64,000 bases of DNA from Ciceribacter sp. T2.26MG-112.2 (GCF_900492205.1 NZ_UEYQ01000006.1:1-64000), one strand, 5' to 3'. Positions 16,709-27,336 are shown, counted from the stretch's first letter. Made by a program: numbers and translations. The notes: generated by a model from the sequence alone, not told the origin.

Positions 16709-17305
16709 ATGGCCAAGGTTTTGGTTCTCTATTATTCCTCTTACGGCCACATCGAAACCATGGCTTATGCCGTTGCCGAAGGGGCAAAGTCGGCCGGCGC
16801 GGAGGTCACCGTCAAGCGCGTGCCGGAACTGGTGCCGGAAGAGGTCGCCAAGGCCTCGCACTTCAAGCTCGACCAGAAGGCCGAAATCGCCACGCCGGGC
16901 GAACTTGAGCAGTATGACGCGATCATCGTCGGCGCCGGCACCCGCTTCGGCACCGTCGCCTCGCAGATGCGCAATTTCTGGGACCAGACCGGCGGCGCCT
17001 GGGCGCAGGGCAAGCTGGTCGGCAAGGTCGGCTCGGTCTTCACCTCGACCGCCACCCAGCACGGCGGCCAGGAATCGACCATCCTCGGCTTCATCCCGAC
17101 CCTGATGCATCACGGCATGGTCGTCGTCGGCCTGCCTTACGCTTTCCAGGGCCAGTCGGGCGTCGAAGCGGTCAAGGGCGGTTCGCCCTATGGGGCCTCG
17201 ACCATCACCGACGGCGACGGTTCGCGCCAGCCCTCCGAAATCGAGCTGGACGGCGCACGCTACCAGGGCGCCCATGTTGCCAAGATCGCGGCCAAGCTCG
17301 CCTGA
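16709..17305 (+). CDS. wrbA: NAD(P)H:quinone oxidoreductase WrbA
   Basis: A 198-residue flavodoxin-like WrbA, full family length. It binds FMN and reduces quinones by two electrons, protecting against oxidative stress. The FMN phosphate loop [19 protein letters not shown] is at the N-terminus, and [20 protein letters not shown] and [18 protein letters not shown] are diagnostic. The ATG at 16709 follows GGAG at good distance. Confidence 0.96.
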   Translation: MAKVLVLYYSSYGHIETMAYAVAEGAKSAGAEVTVKRVPELVPEEVAKASHFKLDQKAEIATPGELEQYDAIIVGAGTRFGTVASQMRNFWDQTGGAWAQGKLVGKVGSVFTSTATQHGGQESTILGFIPTLMHHGMVVVGLPYAFQGQSGVEAVKGGSPYGASTITDGDGSRQPSEIELDGARYQGAHVAKIAAKLA

Positions 17306-17331
17306 TCGCCACGCGGCATCGAGATTATGAG

Positions 17332-17354
17332 ACGGCGGGGCCTGGCCCCGCCGT
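17332..17354 (+). terminator. Terminator after wrbA
   Basis: A perfect 11-bp inverted repeat (ACGGCGGGGCC and GGCCCCGCCGT around a single central base), followed by a short T-run (TTTG). It lies 26 bases after the wrbA stop and before tRNA-Leu. Confidence 0.75.
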
Positions 17355-17450
17355 TTGCCTTGCGGCGCATACCACAGCGAGCACAAACGCCGGCCCCCGC
17401 GACCGAACGGCCTTGACCTTGACGGCCAAGTCGGGGAAACAGGTTGCCGC

Positions 17451-17536
17451 GCGGACGTGGCGAAACTGGTAGACGCAAGAGACTTAAAATCTCTCGGCCT
17501 CAGGCTGTGCGGGTTCGATCCCCGCCGTCCGCACCA
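17451..17536 (+). tRNA. tRNA-Leu (anticodon TAA)
   Basis: The 7-bp acceptor stem GCGGACG pairs with CGTCCGC, the D-arm holds AACTGGTAGACGC, the anticodon loop is in GAGACTTAAAATCTC (TAA), there is a long variable arm as expected for a class II tRNA, the T-arm is CGGGTTCGATCCCCG, and CCA is encoded. The 3' part is duplicated at 18185-18214, so this gene served as an integration site. Confidence 0.97.
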
Positions 17537-17537
17537 G
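17508..17537 (+). repeat. Direct repeat (attL-like) inside tRNA-Leu
   Basis: The tRNA 3' segment of 30 bases, with TGCGGGTTCGATCCCCGCCG at 17508-17527, recurs at 18185-18214 with 28 of 30 bases identical. Integrases commonly use the T-arm and acceptor end of tRNA genes as attachment sites and rebuild the tRNA on insertion. Confidence 0.8.
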
Positions 17538-17629
17538 ATGCTCGCATCGTGGCAGTTCTGCAGACAATCAAAAACTCTGATACAGGAGTCTGTTTATTCC
17601 GGGTTGTCTTAAGGTGAATTATAATCCTA

Positions 17630-18166
17630 TCAGGCCTTGAACAGGTCAGAGATGGCTTTGCGCTGTTCACCAACCCGCCGGAGTTGGTACCGGACCCTAA
17701 TTTCTTCAGCCAGCTGCCAAGCCTCCGTCCCTCGAATCCGCACTTCGTCGTCCCAATGAAACGGATTGTCTTCTAAGTTCTTGGCAAATTCGGCGCGATA
17801 CTCGGAAATCCTGATCTCATTCAAGAATGTTGCTACTTTGGCCGACAGGTCGCCGTCGAACGACCTCCAGTCGCGTTCATTTGGCAAGCTCGGTTCATTT
17901 GGAAAGTCTCTCCAACCCGACGCCACATTACCCCGATGGTGGTATGCATCTGATACTTGTTTTCGATGCCAGCATTCGATTGCGAAGCGTTCAAGTGCAA
18001 CCGCGGTGTGCAGGGCAATGAACTTTGCCTCTTCGCTTTTAATGGATTGCGCTTTCAAAAAGTCAAAGAGCGCTATCAATAAAGCAGACCCCAAACCGGA
18101 CACTAGTCCCGTTCCGCCTATGAACGCGATGTATTCGCTCCAAGACCACACGTCGGGAGATGTCAT
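17630..18166 (-). CDS. Membrane-anchored hypothetical protein, sole gene of a tRNA-linked insertion
   Basis: A 178-residue protein I do not recognise. Residues about 10-32 (YIAFIGGTGLVSGLGSALLIAL) form one membrane segment near the N-terminus; the rest is soluble, helical and charged (FIALHTAVALERFAIECWHRKQV, FLNEIRISEYRAEFAKNL). Its base composition is visibly more AT-rich than that of its neighbours. It lies between tRNA-Leu and a copy of the tRNA 3' end, with no integrase. It is probably horizontally acquired cargo; a defence role is possible but not shown. Confidence 0.75.
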   Translation of the reverse strand: MTSPDVWSWSEYIAFIGGTGLVSGLGSALLIALFDFLKAQSIKSEEAKFIALHTAVALERFAIECWHRKQVSDAYHHRGNVASGWRDFPNEPSLPNERDWRSFDGDLSAKVATFLNEIRISEYRAEFAKNLEDNPFHWDDEVRIRGTEAWQLAEEIRVRYQLRRVGEQRKAISDLFKA

Positions 18167-18184
18167 CCTATGATCCTATTTCTC

Positions 18185-18214
18185 TGCGGGTTCGATCCCC
18201 GCCGGCTGCACCAG
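18185..18214 (+). repeat. Direct repeat (attR-like), copy of tRNA-Leu 3' end
   Basis: The first 20 bases are identical to 17508-17527 and the next ten differ at two positions (GCTGCACCAG against TCCGCACCAG). It is not part of a tRNA gene. With the copy in tRNA-Leu it brackets a segment of about 0.68 kb that holds one gene. Confidence 0.8.
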
Positions 18215-18231
18215 CAAGAATTCGACCATAA

Positions 18232-18489
18232 TTAATCCGGGATGGGATAGGCGCGTCGGTCGACGAGTCTCAGGGTGCCGTCCGGCTGGACGATGTAGCG
18301 CTCTTCCCATTCCTTGGCGAATTGATCGGAGAAGCGGTGGAACACCGTGCTGCCGGCCGGTGACTTGGTCAGCCGGGTCGACGGGTTTCCGCCATAGGTG
18401 ATGCTGCCGGGCACGGGTTCGATTTCACCCGGGGCGCTGGTGCAGCCGGCCAGAAGCATGAAGAGGCAGAGGGCGGCGAGAGGTTTCAT
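18232..18489 (-). CDS. Small lipoprotein
   Basis: An 85-residue protein with a lipoprotein signal peptide: MKPLAALCLFMLLAGC with lipobox LAGC, so Cys16 would be lipidated after cleavage. The mature part is short (about 70 residues) and ends LRLVDRRAYPIPD. An RBS-like GAAGGAGAAGAC precedes the start. I recognise no family and no role beyond location in the envelope. Confidence 0.8.
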   Translation of the reverse strand: MKPLAALCLFMLLAGCTSAPGEIEPVPGSITYGGNPSTRLTKSPAGSTVFHRFSDQFAKEWEERYIVQPDGTLRLVDRRAYPIPD

Positions 18490-18553
18490 GGGTCTTCTCC
18501 TTCATTTACGGTAGAATGACACATGGGGGCGCAGGTTCCAGCGCCTATGGGGG

Positions 18554-19162
18554 CTACCTGTCCCGGACCGTGAATTTCTGTTCGAAACTGGTGAAGCGTT
18601 TGCCGACGAGATCGTTGATCGTATATTTCAACAGGTAGTCGCCCGGCTCGGCGCCGGTGATATCGAGTGTCAGGTGCGTGAAAAGTTCCTGGTTGCGGAC
18701 CAGACCGGTGGAGGTGAATTCGCCAAAATTCTTCTGCGCAGCGAGGATCTTGCCGTCGGGCTCGGAGATTTCGAAGTCGACGCTGAAATTGGCTTGCTCA
18801 AGACTGTCGTCGCTTGATTTCCAGGTCAATCCGATCAGTTCGACATAAGTAATCAGCGGCTCGCCCGGCTTGAACACCGGCTCCGGCCGCGGCGAATAGG
18901 CGCCATAGGCCTTCGGTCTCTCGCTGACGAAGACCGCCTTGCCGACGCTGAACGGCAGCGTCATGGAAAAGGCGCCGAAGGCATCACGGATGGTGTCATA
19001 GGCGCCCACGGCATCGCCGGCGGCGGCCTTGCTTTCCGCCTCGCGGGCCGCATCGAGAAGCGGACCGGCCCTGGCCACGGTTGCAGCGGATACGGCCGCC
19101 AATGCGGCGGCGAGAAGTGCTGCGGTTATCCGTCTGCCCATGATTGCGGCCTGTCCCTGCAT
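18554..19162 (-). CDS. Periplasmic hypothetical protein
   Basis: A 202-residue protein with a signal peptide (MGRRITAALLAAALAAVSA ... ARA-GPLLD). The start at 19162 is chosen because AAGGGGGA lies just upstream; 19141 and 19192 are alternatives. The mature part begins with a helical segment (DAAREAESKAAAGDAVGAYD) and then a beta-rich domain (FKPGEPLITYVELIGLTWK, LTLDITGAEPGDYLLKYTI) that looks like an immunoglobulin-type sandwich. I recall similar conserved proteins in rhizobia but no function. Confidence 0.8.
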   Translation of the reverse strand: MQGQAAIMGRRITAALLAAALAAVSAATVARAGPLLDAAREAESKAAAGDAVGAYDTIRDAFGAFSMTLPFSVGKAVFVSERPKAYGAYSPRPEPVFKPGEPLITYVELIGLTWKSSDDSLEQANFSVDFEISEPDGKILAAQKNFGEFTSTGLVRNQELFTHLTLDITGAEPGDYLLKYTINDLVGKRFTSFEQKFTVRDR

Positions 19163-19229
19163 CGCGTCCCCCTTTTCAGCCCATATGAGCACACTCTGAA
19201 AAATTGGGGAGAGTCGTCAAGCGGTCTCG

Positions 19230-20714
19230 TCAGGTGCGCCAGAAAATGGGCATGAGCAACACCAGGACAGACAGGACCTCGAGACGGCCGAGCAACATCA
19301 TCAGCGAGAGCAGGTAGAGTTCCGGATCGTTGAAGGTGGCAAAATTGCCGACCGGGCCGATCAATGTGCTGACGCCGGGACCGACATTGGACAAGGCGGT
19401 GATGACCGCCGAGGTCGAGGTGGCGAAGTCATAGCCGAGCGCGGCCATGACCATGCTGCCCATCACCCACAGGAAGACATAGGCACTGAAAAACAGGAAG
19501 ACGGTGCGCTGGGTTTCCGCATCGACCGTCTGCTTGCCGTAGCGGACGGAATAGACGGCATTCGGATAGATCAGCTTCTTCAGCCCCGTGGTGATGACGT
19601 TGAACAGGATGATGAACCGATAGGCCTTGATGCCGCCGGCGGTCGAACCGGAGCAGCCGCCCATGAAGGTGGCGAAGAAGGCGGCCATTACGACAAACGG
19701 ACCCCACAGCAGATAGTCCTGGCTGGCAAAGCCGGTGGTCGAGAGAATCGACGAGAAATTGAAGAAGGAATGGGTGAGCGCCTCGAGGAGATCGACGCCG
19801 TTCTTCACGTGGTTGTAGACGGCCGTGGCGATGGCGAAGGCCGAGACATAGCCGAGGAAGACGAGGATCTGCGGGTCGCGCAGCGCATCGAGCCGGCCGC
19901 GAACGGCAAAGACGATCAGGATCGAGAACGGCAGGCTGCACAGTGTCATGAAGAAGGTCGACACCCAGAGGATCGCGTCGCTCTGGAAATAACCGAAGGA
20001 CGCGTCGTGCGTCGAGAAACCGGCGGTCGCCACCGTCGAGAATGCGTGGTTGATCGCATCGAAATGGCTCATGCCGGCGAAGTCATAGGCGATGGCGCAC
20101 AAAAGCGTGATGCCGACATAGATGGCCATGAATGCGCGGGTAAAGGTGGCGAGCCGGGCAAACGGTTTGTCGTTGGTGTCGGACGATTCCATCTTGAAGA
20201 AGGACATGCCGCCGACCCGCAGGAAGGGCAGGACGAACAGACCGAGCGCGACGATGCCGATACCGCCGAGCCAGGCGAGCAGCGAGCGCCACATCAACAG
20301 GCCGGGCGGCATGGTATCGAGCCCGGCGATCACGGAAGATCCGGTCGTGGTGATGCCGGACATCGATTCGAACAGGGCCTGGGCGAAATTGAGTTCCGGG
20401 CCGGAGAACATGAACGGCACGGCGCCGACCACGGCGAAGACCGCCCACAGCACGTTGACCAGCAGAAAGCCGAGCCGCTTGCTGAAGGTGGGCGGCGCGC
20501 CGCGCGTCGCCATCGCCGCCATCAGCGAAATTCCGCCGACCATGAAGGCGCAGGTGGCGAAGACCCGCCAGTCCTCATGGCCGTAATAGAGATCGACCAT
20601 GGCCGGGACGAGCATCGCCGTCGAAAGATAGAGGCCGCAGAGCGCGGCGATGTAGACTACCGAACGGAGGATGCTGGCGTTCAAGGAGATTTCCCGGTTT
20701 GTTTGCCCGCGCAA
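19230..20714 (-). CDS. trkH: TrkH-type potassium transporter
   Basis: A 494-residue inner-membrane K+ uptake protein. The four pore-loop signatures of the TrkH/KtrB family are present: GITTTGSSVIAGL, FSTVATAGFSTHD, SSILSTTGFASQD and ALSNVGPGVSTL, each with the filter glycine. It would work with the cytoplasmic NAD-binding TrkA, which is not in the window. The frame can start at TTG 20714 or at TTG 20684 (LNASILRSVVYIAAL); I cannot decide. It is divergent from the threonine deaminase gene. Confidence 0.94.
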   Translation of the reverse strand: MRGQTNREISLNASILRSVVYIAALCGLYLSTAMLVPAMVDLYYGHEDWRVFATCAFMVGGISLMAAMATRGAPPTFSKRLGFLLVNVLWAVFAVVGAVPFMFSGPELNFAQALFESMSGITTTGSSVIAGLDTMPPGLLMWRSLLAWLGGIGIVALGLFVLPFLRVGGMSFFKMESSDTNDKPFARLATFTRAFMAIYVGITLLCAIAYDFAGMSHFDAINHAFSTVATAGFSTHDASFGYFQSDAILWVSTFFMTLCSLPFSILIVFAVRGRLDALRDPQILVFLGYVSAFAIATAVYNHVKNGVDLLEALTHSFFNFSSILSTTGFASQDYLLWGPFVVMAAFFATFMGGCSGSTAGGIKAYRFIILFNVITTGLKKLIYPNAVYSVRYGKQTVDAETQRTVFLFFSAYVFLWVMGSMVMAALGYDFATSTSAVITALSNVGPGVSTLIGPVGNFATFNDPELYLLSLMMLLGRLEVLSVLVLLMPIFWRT

Positions 20715-20774
20715 AGATGCTTTGTCTCCGCCACGTCTCTATGCCATAGCGGGAGCGGGATCAAAATTCAACGG

Positions 20775-22034
20775 ATGGACGACGTGACGAAGATGGACGT
20801 AGAGGCCGCGGTCGAAGCCCTGCGAGAGCTTTTCCCGGCGACCCCGCTGCAACTCAACGAACATCTGAGCGCCCGATACGGTGCGCAGGTCTATCTCAAG
20901 CGCGAGGACCTGACGCCGGTCCGCTCCTACAAGATTCGCGGCGCCTTCAACTTCCTGCGCAAGATCGTCGCCGACGGGACAGGGGAAAAGACCTTCGTCT
21001 GCGCCTCGGCCGGCAACCATGCCCAGGGTTTTGCCTTTGCCTGCCGCCATTTCGGCGTGCAGGGTGTGGTCTTCATGCCGGTGACGACACCGCAGCAGAA
21101 GATCGACAAGACCCGCACCTTCGGCGGCGAGTTCATTACCATCCGCCTTTTCGGCGACATCTTCGACCAGTGCTATGCGGCGGCCCGCGAGCATGTCGAG
21201 GCGATCGGCGGCTTCATGGTGCCGCCCTTCGACCACGAGGACATCATCGAGGGGCAGGCGACGGTGGCGGCCGAGATCGTCGACCAGTTGCCGGAGGGCG
21301 TGACGCCGGATCTGGTCGTGGTTCCGGTCGGCGGCGGCGGGCTTTCCGCCGGCCTCACCGGCTATCTTGCCGACCGGCTGCCGCGTCAGGCCTTCCTTTT
21401 CGCCGAACCGGCCGGGGCGCCGAGCCTGAAGAAAAGCCTGGAGGCCGGCCAGATCGTCACGCTGCCGAAGGTCGACAATTTTGTCGACGGCGCCGCTGTC
21501 GCGCGCGTCGGCGATCTCAACTTTGCGGCCTTGAAGCATTTTTCCGCCGACCAGGTGATGATTATCGCGGAAAACGCCGTCTGCGTGACGATCACCGAAA
21601 TGCTGAACGTCGAGGGCGTTGTGCTGGAGCCGGCCGGCGCGCTGTCGATCGCGGCGCTCGACCAGTTGGGGCGGGAGAAGCTCGAGGGCAAGACGGTCGT
21701 CGCCGTGGTCAGCGGCGGCAATTTCGACTTCGAGCGGCTGCCGGACGTCAAGGAGCGCGCCATGCGCCATGCCGGCCTGAAGAAATATTTCATCCTGCGC
21801 CTGCCGCAGCGCCCGGGCGCGCTGCGCGATTTCCTCAACCTGCTCGGCCCCGACGACGACATCGCCCGCTTCGAATACCTGAAGAAGTCGGCGCGCAATT
21901 TCGGCTCGATCCTGATCGGCATCGAGACGCGGGACCGCAAGAGCTTTGCCGACCTGTTCTCGCGCTTCGAGACCGCCGGCCTCGGCTACGAGGACATCAC
22001 TGAAAACGAGATCCTCGCCAACCTGATCATTTGA
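20775..22034 (+). CDS. ilvA: Threonine ammonia-lyase (threonine deaminase)
   Basis: A 419-residue PLP enzyme that converts threonine to 2-oxobutanoate, the first step to isoleucine. The PLP lysine lies in SYKIRGAFNFLRK, GNHAQGFAFACRHF is the substrate/PLP loop and VPVGGGGLSAGL binds the phosphate. The C-terminal 95 residues (YFILRLPQRPGALRDFL onward) form one ACT-like regulatory domain, the short biosynthetic form. The ATG at 20775 has a weak ribosome binding site. Its last 8 bp overlap the convergent glycerophosphodiesterase gene. Confidence 0.95.
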   Translation: MDDVTKMDVEAAVEALRELFPATPLQLNEHLSARYGAQVYLKREDLTPVRSYKIRGAFNFLRKIVADGTGEKTFVCASAGNHAQGFAFACRHFGVQGVVFMPVTTPQQKIDKTRTFGGEFITIRLFGDIFDQCYAAAREHVEAIGGFMVPPFDHEDIIEGQATVAAEIVDQLPEGVTPDLVVVPVGGGGLSAGLTGYLADRLPRQAFLFAEPAGAPSLKKSLEAGQIVTLPKVDNFVDGAAVARVGDLNFAALKHFSADQVMIIAENAVCVTITEMLNVEGVVLEPAGALSIAALDQLGREKLEGKTVVAVVSGGNFDFERLPDVKERAMRHAGLKKYFILRLPQRPGALRDFLNLLGPDDDIARFEYLKKSARNFGSILIGIETRDRKSFADLFSRFETAGLGYEDITENEILANLII

Positions 22035-23019
22035 TCAGGCCGACGCCGGCGGCCTGCGACCATTCCCGCGCTTTTTCGATCCGGTTGGTCCAGACCAGGC
22101 CGGGGAAGTTTTTCGGCACACCCTTCCACGCCTCGAGGCTGTCGATGCCAGCGGAACCCGGATCGCCCTTTCCGTAGGGCCCAAGCAGGATGACGTCCGT
22201 GTCGGCCGCCTGCATGCGTTCGACGAAGCGGACCGGCCAGCCCCAGAGCAGCGGCGCATAATTGACCGGCACCGGCAGCAGCCGGTTGCGGCAGCTGGCC
22301 GGTACATGGCCTGACCATCCGGTGGCGAGATAGGACAGCAGGCAGTCCTTGACTGACGTTCTGGTGTAGCCGCGAAGGGCGGGCAGGGCGGCCAGTGTAT
22401 CGTCCGTCGGCCGGGCGCCGCCATAAACCCCGAAGACGGTGGCGAGGGCCTTCGGATCGCGCGCAAGCCTGCCTGCGAGTTCCGCGCCTTCTTCCGCCCG
22501 TTCGCTCTTGAAGTTGACGAGGAAACGCTCTTCGGGGAAAGCCTGGAACACCTGGTCGAGTTCCGGCATCAGGCCGACACCCTTGCCACGAAAAGGGTAG
22601 GTGCGGCCGCCGTCGGCCGTGTAGCCGTAGCCGATGTCCGCGCTCGCGAGTTCGGCATAGGGCGTGTTCTCGGTCACGCCGGCGAGGTTGGTACGACAGT
22701 CGAGGGTCCAGTCGTGGAAGACGGCGAACTTTCCGTCCGGCGTCAGGTGGACATCGAGTTCGACCACCTCGGCCCCGGCGGTAAAGGCGGCCTGCATCGA
22801 GGCAAGCGTATTTTCGAGATAGAGATGCGAGGGCGGCCCGATCCGTGTCGCGGTGCAGGTGTCGTTGTCGAGGCCGGTCCGGTCGAATACCTGATGCTGG
22901 CCGCGATGGGCGATTACTCGTGGTCCGCTTCCGTCCGGAAACCGGCTGAACAGGCTGTTGTTCATCAGCCAGACTATGCCGGCGACGGCGGCCAGCGCGA
23001 CGAGAATGCGGCGGATCAT
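22027..23019 (-). CDS. Glycerophosphodiester phosphodiesterase, membrane-anchored
   Basis: A 330-residue GDPD-family enzyme that hydrolyses glycerophosphodiesters to glycerol 3-phosphate and an alcohol. The catalytic motifs are RVIAHRGQHQVFD, LENTLASMQAAF, VELDVHLTPDGKFAVFHDWTLD. An N-terminal hydrophobic segment (ILVALAAVAGIVWLM) anchors or exports it. The start at 23019 follows AGGGAGAG; a longer frame from 23211 would run through the upstream gap. The gene converges on ilvA with an 8-bp overlap of the coding ends. Confidence 0.92.
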   Translation of the reverse strand: MIRRILVALAAVAGIVWLMNNSLFSRFPDGSGPRVIAHRGQHQVFDRTGLDNDTCTATRIGPPSHLYLENTLASMQAAFTAGAEVVELDVHLTPDGKFAVFHDWTLDCRTNLAGVTENTPYAELASADIGYGYTADGGRTYPFRGKGVGLMPELDQVFQAFPEERFLVNFKSERAEEGAELAGRLARDPKALATVFGVYGGARPTDDTLAALPALRGYTRTSVKDCLLSYLATGWSGHVPASCRNRLLPVPVNYAPLLWGWPVRFVERMQAADTDVILLGPYGKGDPGSAGIDSLEAWKGVPKNFPGLVWTNRIEKAREWSQAAGVGLIK

Positions 23020-23126
23020 GATCTCTCCCTTTTTGCTGGGAGGGGTGGCGGCTGATTGAGGCAATTCGGCGACCGAGGTACCGGCAGGGGCTTCTGTCTG
23101 CGGCGCTGCTGTGCTAGGCAGGCGCC

Positions 23127-23450
23127 ATGTCCATCTTGTCCAGTCTCCTCTCGATCTTTTCCGGCGGCGCCAAGCCGCAGACGGCGTCCGCCGGCCCGTC
23201 TGCCGAACCACAGGTTCACCAGGATTGCATCATCTTTGCCGCGCCTATCCGCGAGGGCAGTCAATTGCGGCTTGCCGGCCGAATCGAAAAGCAGGTGAAC
23301 GGCGAAACGCTGGAGCGTGTCTTCATCCGCGCCGATGTCTTCACCTCGGAGCAGGATGCGCTGGAATGCACCTTCCGCAAGGCACGCCAGATCATCGACC
23401 AGAATGGCCCGTCGCTGTTTGCCGATGGTGTGAAATCGCGCAACGTCTGA
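23127..23450 (+). CDS. HlyU-family protein
   Basis: A 107-residue protein with the HlyU domain: DCIIFAAPIREGSQLRLAGRI, then ERVFIRADVFTSEQDALECTF and ARQIIDQNGPSLF. In Vibrio, the name HlyU is used for a winged-helix regulator, but this short domain family in alphaproteobacteria is different and of uncertain function. The stop is followed by a stem-loop at 23492-23518 shared with the convergent azoreductase gene. Confidence 0.85.
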   Translation: MSILSSLLSIFSGGAKPQTASAGPSAEPQVHQDCIIFAAPIREGSQLRLAGRIEKQVNGETLERVFIRADVFTSEQDALECTFRKARQIIDQNGPSLFADGVKSRNV

Positions 23451-23491
23451 ACTTCAGCCGCCGCAGCCCCTCCATCGCCGCTGAAACAGAA

Positions 23492-23518
23492 CGGCCGCCA
23501 CGATAATTCGGGCGGCCG
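23492..23518. terminator. Stem-loop between convergent HlyU and azoreductase genes
   Basis: CGGCCGCC at 23492-23499 pairs with GGCGGCCG at 23511-23518. T-runs are poor on both sides, so it is a possible but unproven bidirectional terminator. Confidence 0.45.
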
Positions 23519-23547
23519 ATGTTTGGTGTGGGCGATGTCAGTCCGGA

Positions 23548-24165
23548 TCAGGCGGCGCGCGCCAGTACTCTTGCCTTTTCTTCCGCCGCGGAAATTGCCT
23601 TTTCGGCCGCTTCCGGGCCATAGGCGACGCCTTCGATGCGGATCGTCTCGACATCCGTGATGCCGAGGAAGGCCAGCACGGACCGCAGATAGGGCTCGGC
23701 GAAGTCCAGCGTCGCGCCCGGGCCGGAGGAATAGATGCCGCCCGAGGCGATCACCAGATAGGCCTTCTTGCCGGTGGCAAGACCGACAGGACCGTTTTCC
23801 GAGTAGCGGAAGGTGCGGCCGGCGCGGGCGACATGGTCGACCCAGGATTTGACGATCGACGAGATGCCGAAATTGATGAAGCCGGTCGAGATGATGATCG
23901 TGTCGGCGGCGAGCAGTTCGTCGACCGCGGCATCGGAAACAGCGATGGCTTCGGCCTGGGCCGCCGTGCGCTCATCCGGCTGCAGACGAATGGCCGAGGA
24001 GAAGTCGGCGCCGATATGGGGCAGGGGGGCACGGGCGAGGTCGCGCTCGACAATGGTGGAAGCCTCGGCCTTGGCGGACAGGTCGTCGGCGAGCTGGCGG
24101 GCGATCTTGTTGGAGAGCGAATCGTCGCCGCGCGTGCTGCCGGTTACGAGAAGGATGGAGGACAT
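23548..24165 (-). CDS. azoR: FMN-dependent NADH-azoreductase
   Basis: A 205-residue flavodoxin-fold oxidoreductase of the AzoR/AcpD family, usual length. The phosphate loop LLVTGSTRGDDSLSNKIA and the sequences STGFINFGISSIVKSWVDHV and GRTFRYSENGPVGL match the family, which reduces quinones and azo compounds with NADH. GGAGGT and related purines precede the ATG at 24165. It is divergent from a LysR regulator that probably controls it. Confidence 0.93.
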   Translation of the reverse strand: MSSILLVTGSTRGDDSLSNKIARQLADDLSAKAEASTIVERDLARAPLPHIGADFSSAIRLQPDERTAAQAEAIAVSDAAVDELLAADTIIISTGFINFGISSIVKSWVDHVARAGRTFRYSENGPVGLATGKKAYLVIASGGIYSSGPGATLDFAEPYLRSVLAFLGITDVETIRIEGVAYGPEAAEKAISAAEEKARVLARAA

Positions 24166-24255
24166 GGAGGTCACCTCTTGGTGTGAAACGGTCTTTCCAC
24201 CCGTGGCCCTGGGAGCCGGCCTCAGGCGGTGAGTCACAGATAATCGCCATTTCCC

Positions 24256-24294
24256 ATCGATTGAACTGTGATAATGTGGATCGAAACTATCGAT
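24256..24294. promoter_or_regulatory. Paired ATCGAT motifs, candidate LysR operator
   Basis: ATCGAT occurs at 24256-24261 and again at 24289-24294, 33 bp apart, in the gap between divergent azoR and its LysR-type regulator. The flanks (CCCATCGATTG and AACTATCGATG) are partly symmetric. Spacing of about three helical turns suits a LysR tetramer. This is an inference from position and symmetry. Confidence 0.4.
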
Positions 24295-24309
24295 GAAGTG
24301 GATAGAGCC

Positions 24310-25293
24310 ATGCTTCCCAATCCCACACTGGACCAGTTGCAGGTCTTCGTCGCCGTCGCCGAGACGGGCAGCTTTTCGGCCGCCGCCCGTCAGCTCAACC
24401 GCGCGCAGTCGGTGATCAGCTACACGATCGGCAATCTCGAGGCGCAGCTGCAACTGACGCTGCTCGAGCGCAGCGGTTCGCGCCAGCCGGTGTTGACCGA
24501 TGCCGGGCGGGCGATCCTCGAAGATGCGCGCCGGATGATTTCGGACCTCAACAGCCTGCGCGCCCGCAGCAAGGCGTTGACGCAGGGCCTCGAGGGCGAA
24601 GTGAAGCTTGCCGTCAGCGTCATGGTGCCGGACCGGCTTCTGGTCGAGGTATTGCGCGACTTCCAGGAGAGTTTCGAGACCGTGCGATTGCGGCTGACGG
24701 TCGGCAGCCCGTTTCTCGTCAGCCGTCTGCTGGACCAGGGCGCGATCGACGTCGGCATCGGCGGCTCGATGGAGATGTCGACCGATGCCCTGACCAGCGA
24801 GCGGATCGGCGTGTCCTTCCTGACGCCGGTCGCGGCCAGCGATCATCGCCTGGCCAGGCTTGGGCGGCGCCTCTCGATTTCGGACGTGCGCGAGGAGATC
24901 CAGATCGTCGTCGCCGATTCGACCGCGCCGAGCGACGGCAAGGATTTCAATGTGTTCTCGCGCCGCACCTGGCGAGTGAGCGACATGGCGACAAAGAAGC
25001 AATTGATCGCCGGAGGGCTCGGCTGGGGCGGCGTGCCGCTGGCGATGCTTCGCGACGAGCTGGCGAGCGGCGAGATCGTCCGGCTCGACGTCGATGCCTA
25101 CGAGACGATGGACTATCCGATCTTCGCCACCTGGCCCGCGGCGAGCCCTCCGGGGCCGGCGGCAAAATGGCTGGTCGAGCGTTTTCGCGACACGCTGGTG
25201 GGTTGCCCGACCTCGGTGTCCGACGCTCTGCAATTGCTGCATGAGACACCGGCGCATGGGGCAGAGCCGGGCCGCATGAACAGGATGGGTTGA
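24310..25293 (+). CDS. LysR-family transcriptional regulator
   Basis: A 327-residue LysR regulator with an N-terminal winged helix-turn-helix (LDQLQVFVAVAETGSFSAAARQLNRAQSVISYTI) and a periplasmic-binding-like effector domain (about 95-300). The ATG at 24310 is preferred because the preceding bases to an ATG at 24268 overlap the operator-like motifs. It is divergent from azoR and probably controls it and itself in response to a quinone or oxidative signal, by analogy with similar pairs. Confidence 0.92.
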   Translation: MLPNPTLDQLQVFVAVAETGSFSAAARQLNRAQSVISYTIGNLEAQLQLTLLERSGSRQPVLTDAGRAILEDARRMISDLNSLRARSKALTQGLEGEVKLAVSVMVPDRLLVEVLRDFQESFETVRLRLTVGSPFLVSRLLDQGAIDVGIGGSMEMSTDALTSERIGVSFLTPVAASDHRLARLGRRLSISDVREEIQIVVADSTAPSDGKDFNVFSRRTWRVSDMATKKQLIAGGLGWGGVPLAMLRDELASGEIVRLDVDAYETMDYPIFATWPAASPPGPAAKWLVERFRDTLVGCPTSVSDALQLLHETPAHGAEPGRMNRMG

Positions 25294-25316
25294 AAACGGG
25301 GTGCCTCGGCACCCCG
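25293..25316 (-). terminator. Terminator after cpdB
   Basis: The palindrome CGGGGTGCCTCGGCACCCCG at 25297-25316 is followed on the minus strand by TTTT (25296-25293). It suits the leftward cpdB transcript, whose stop is at 25342. Confidence 0.75.
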
Positions 25317-25341
25317 CAAGTCAGGCGTTCCGTCGGTCTCC

Positions 25342-27336
<1,995 letters not shown>

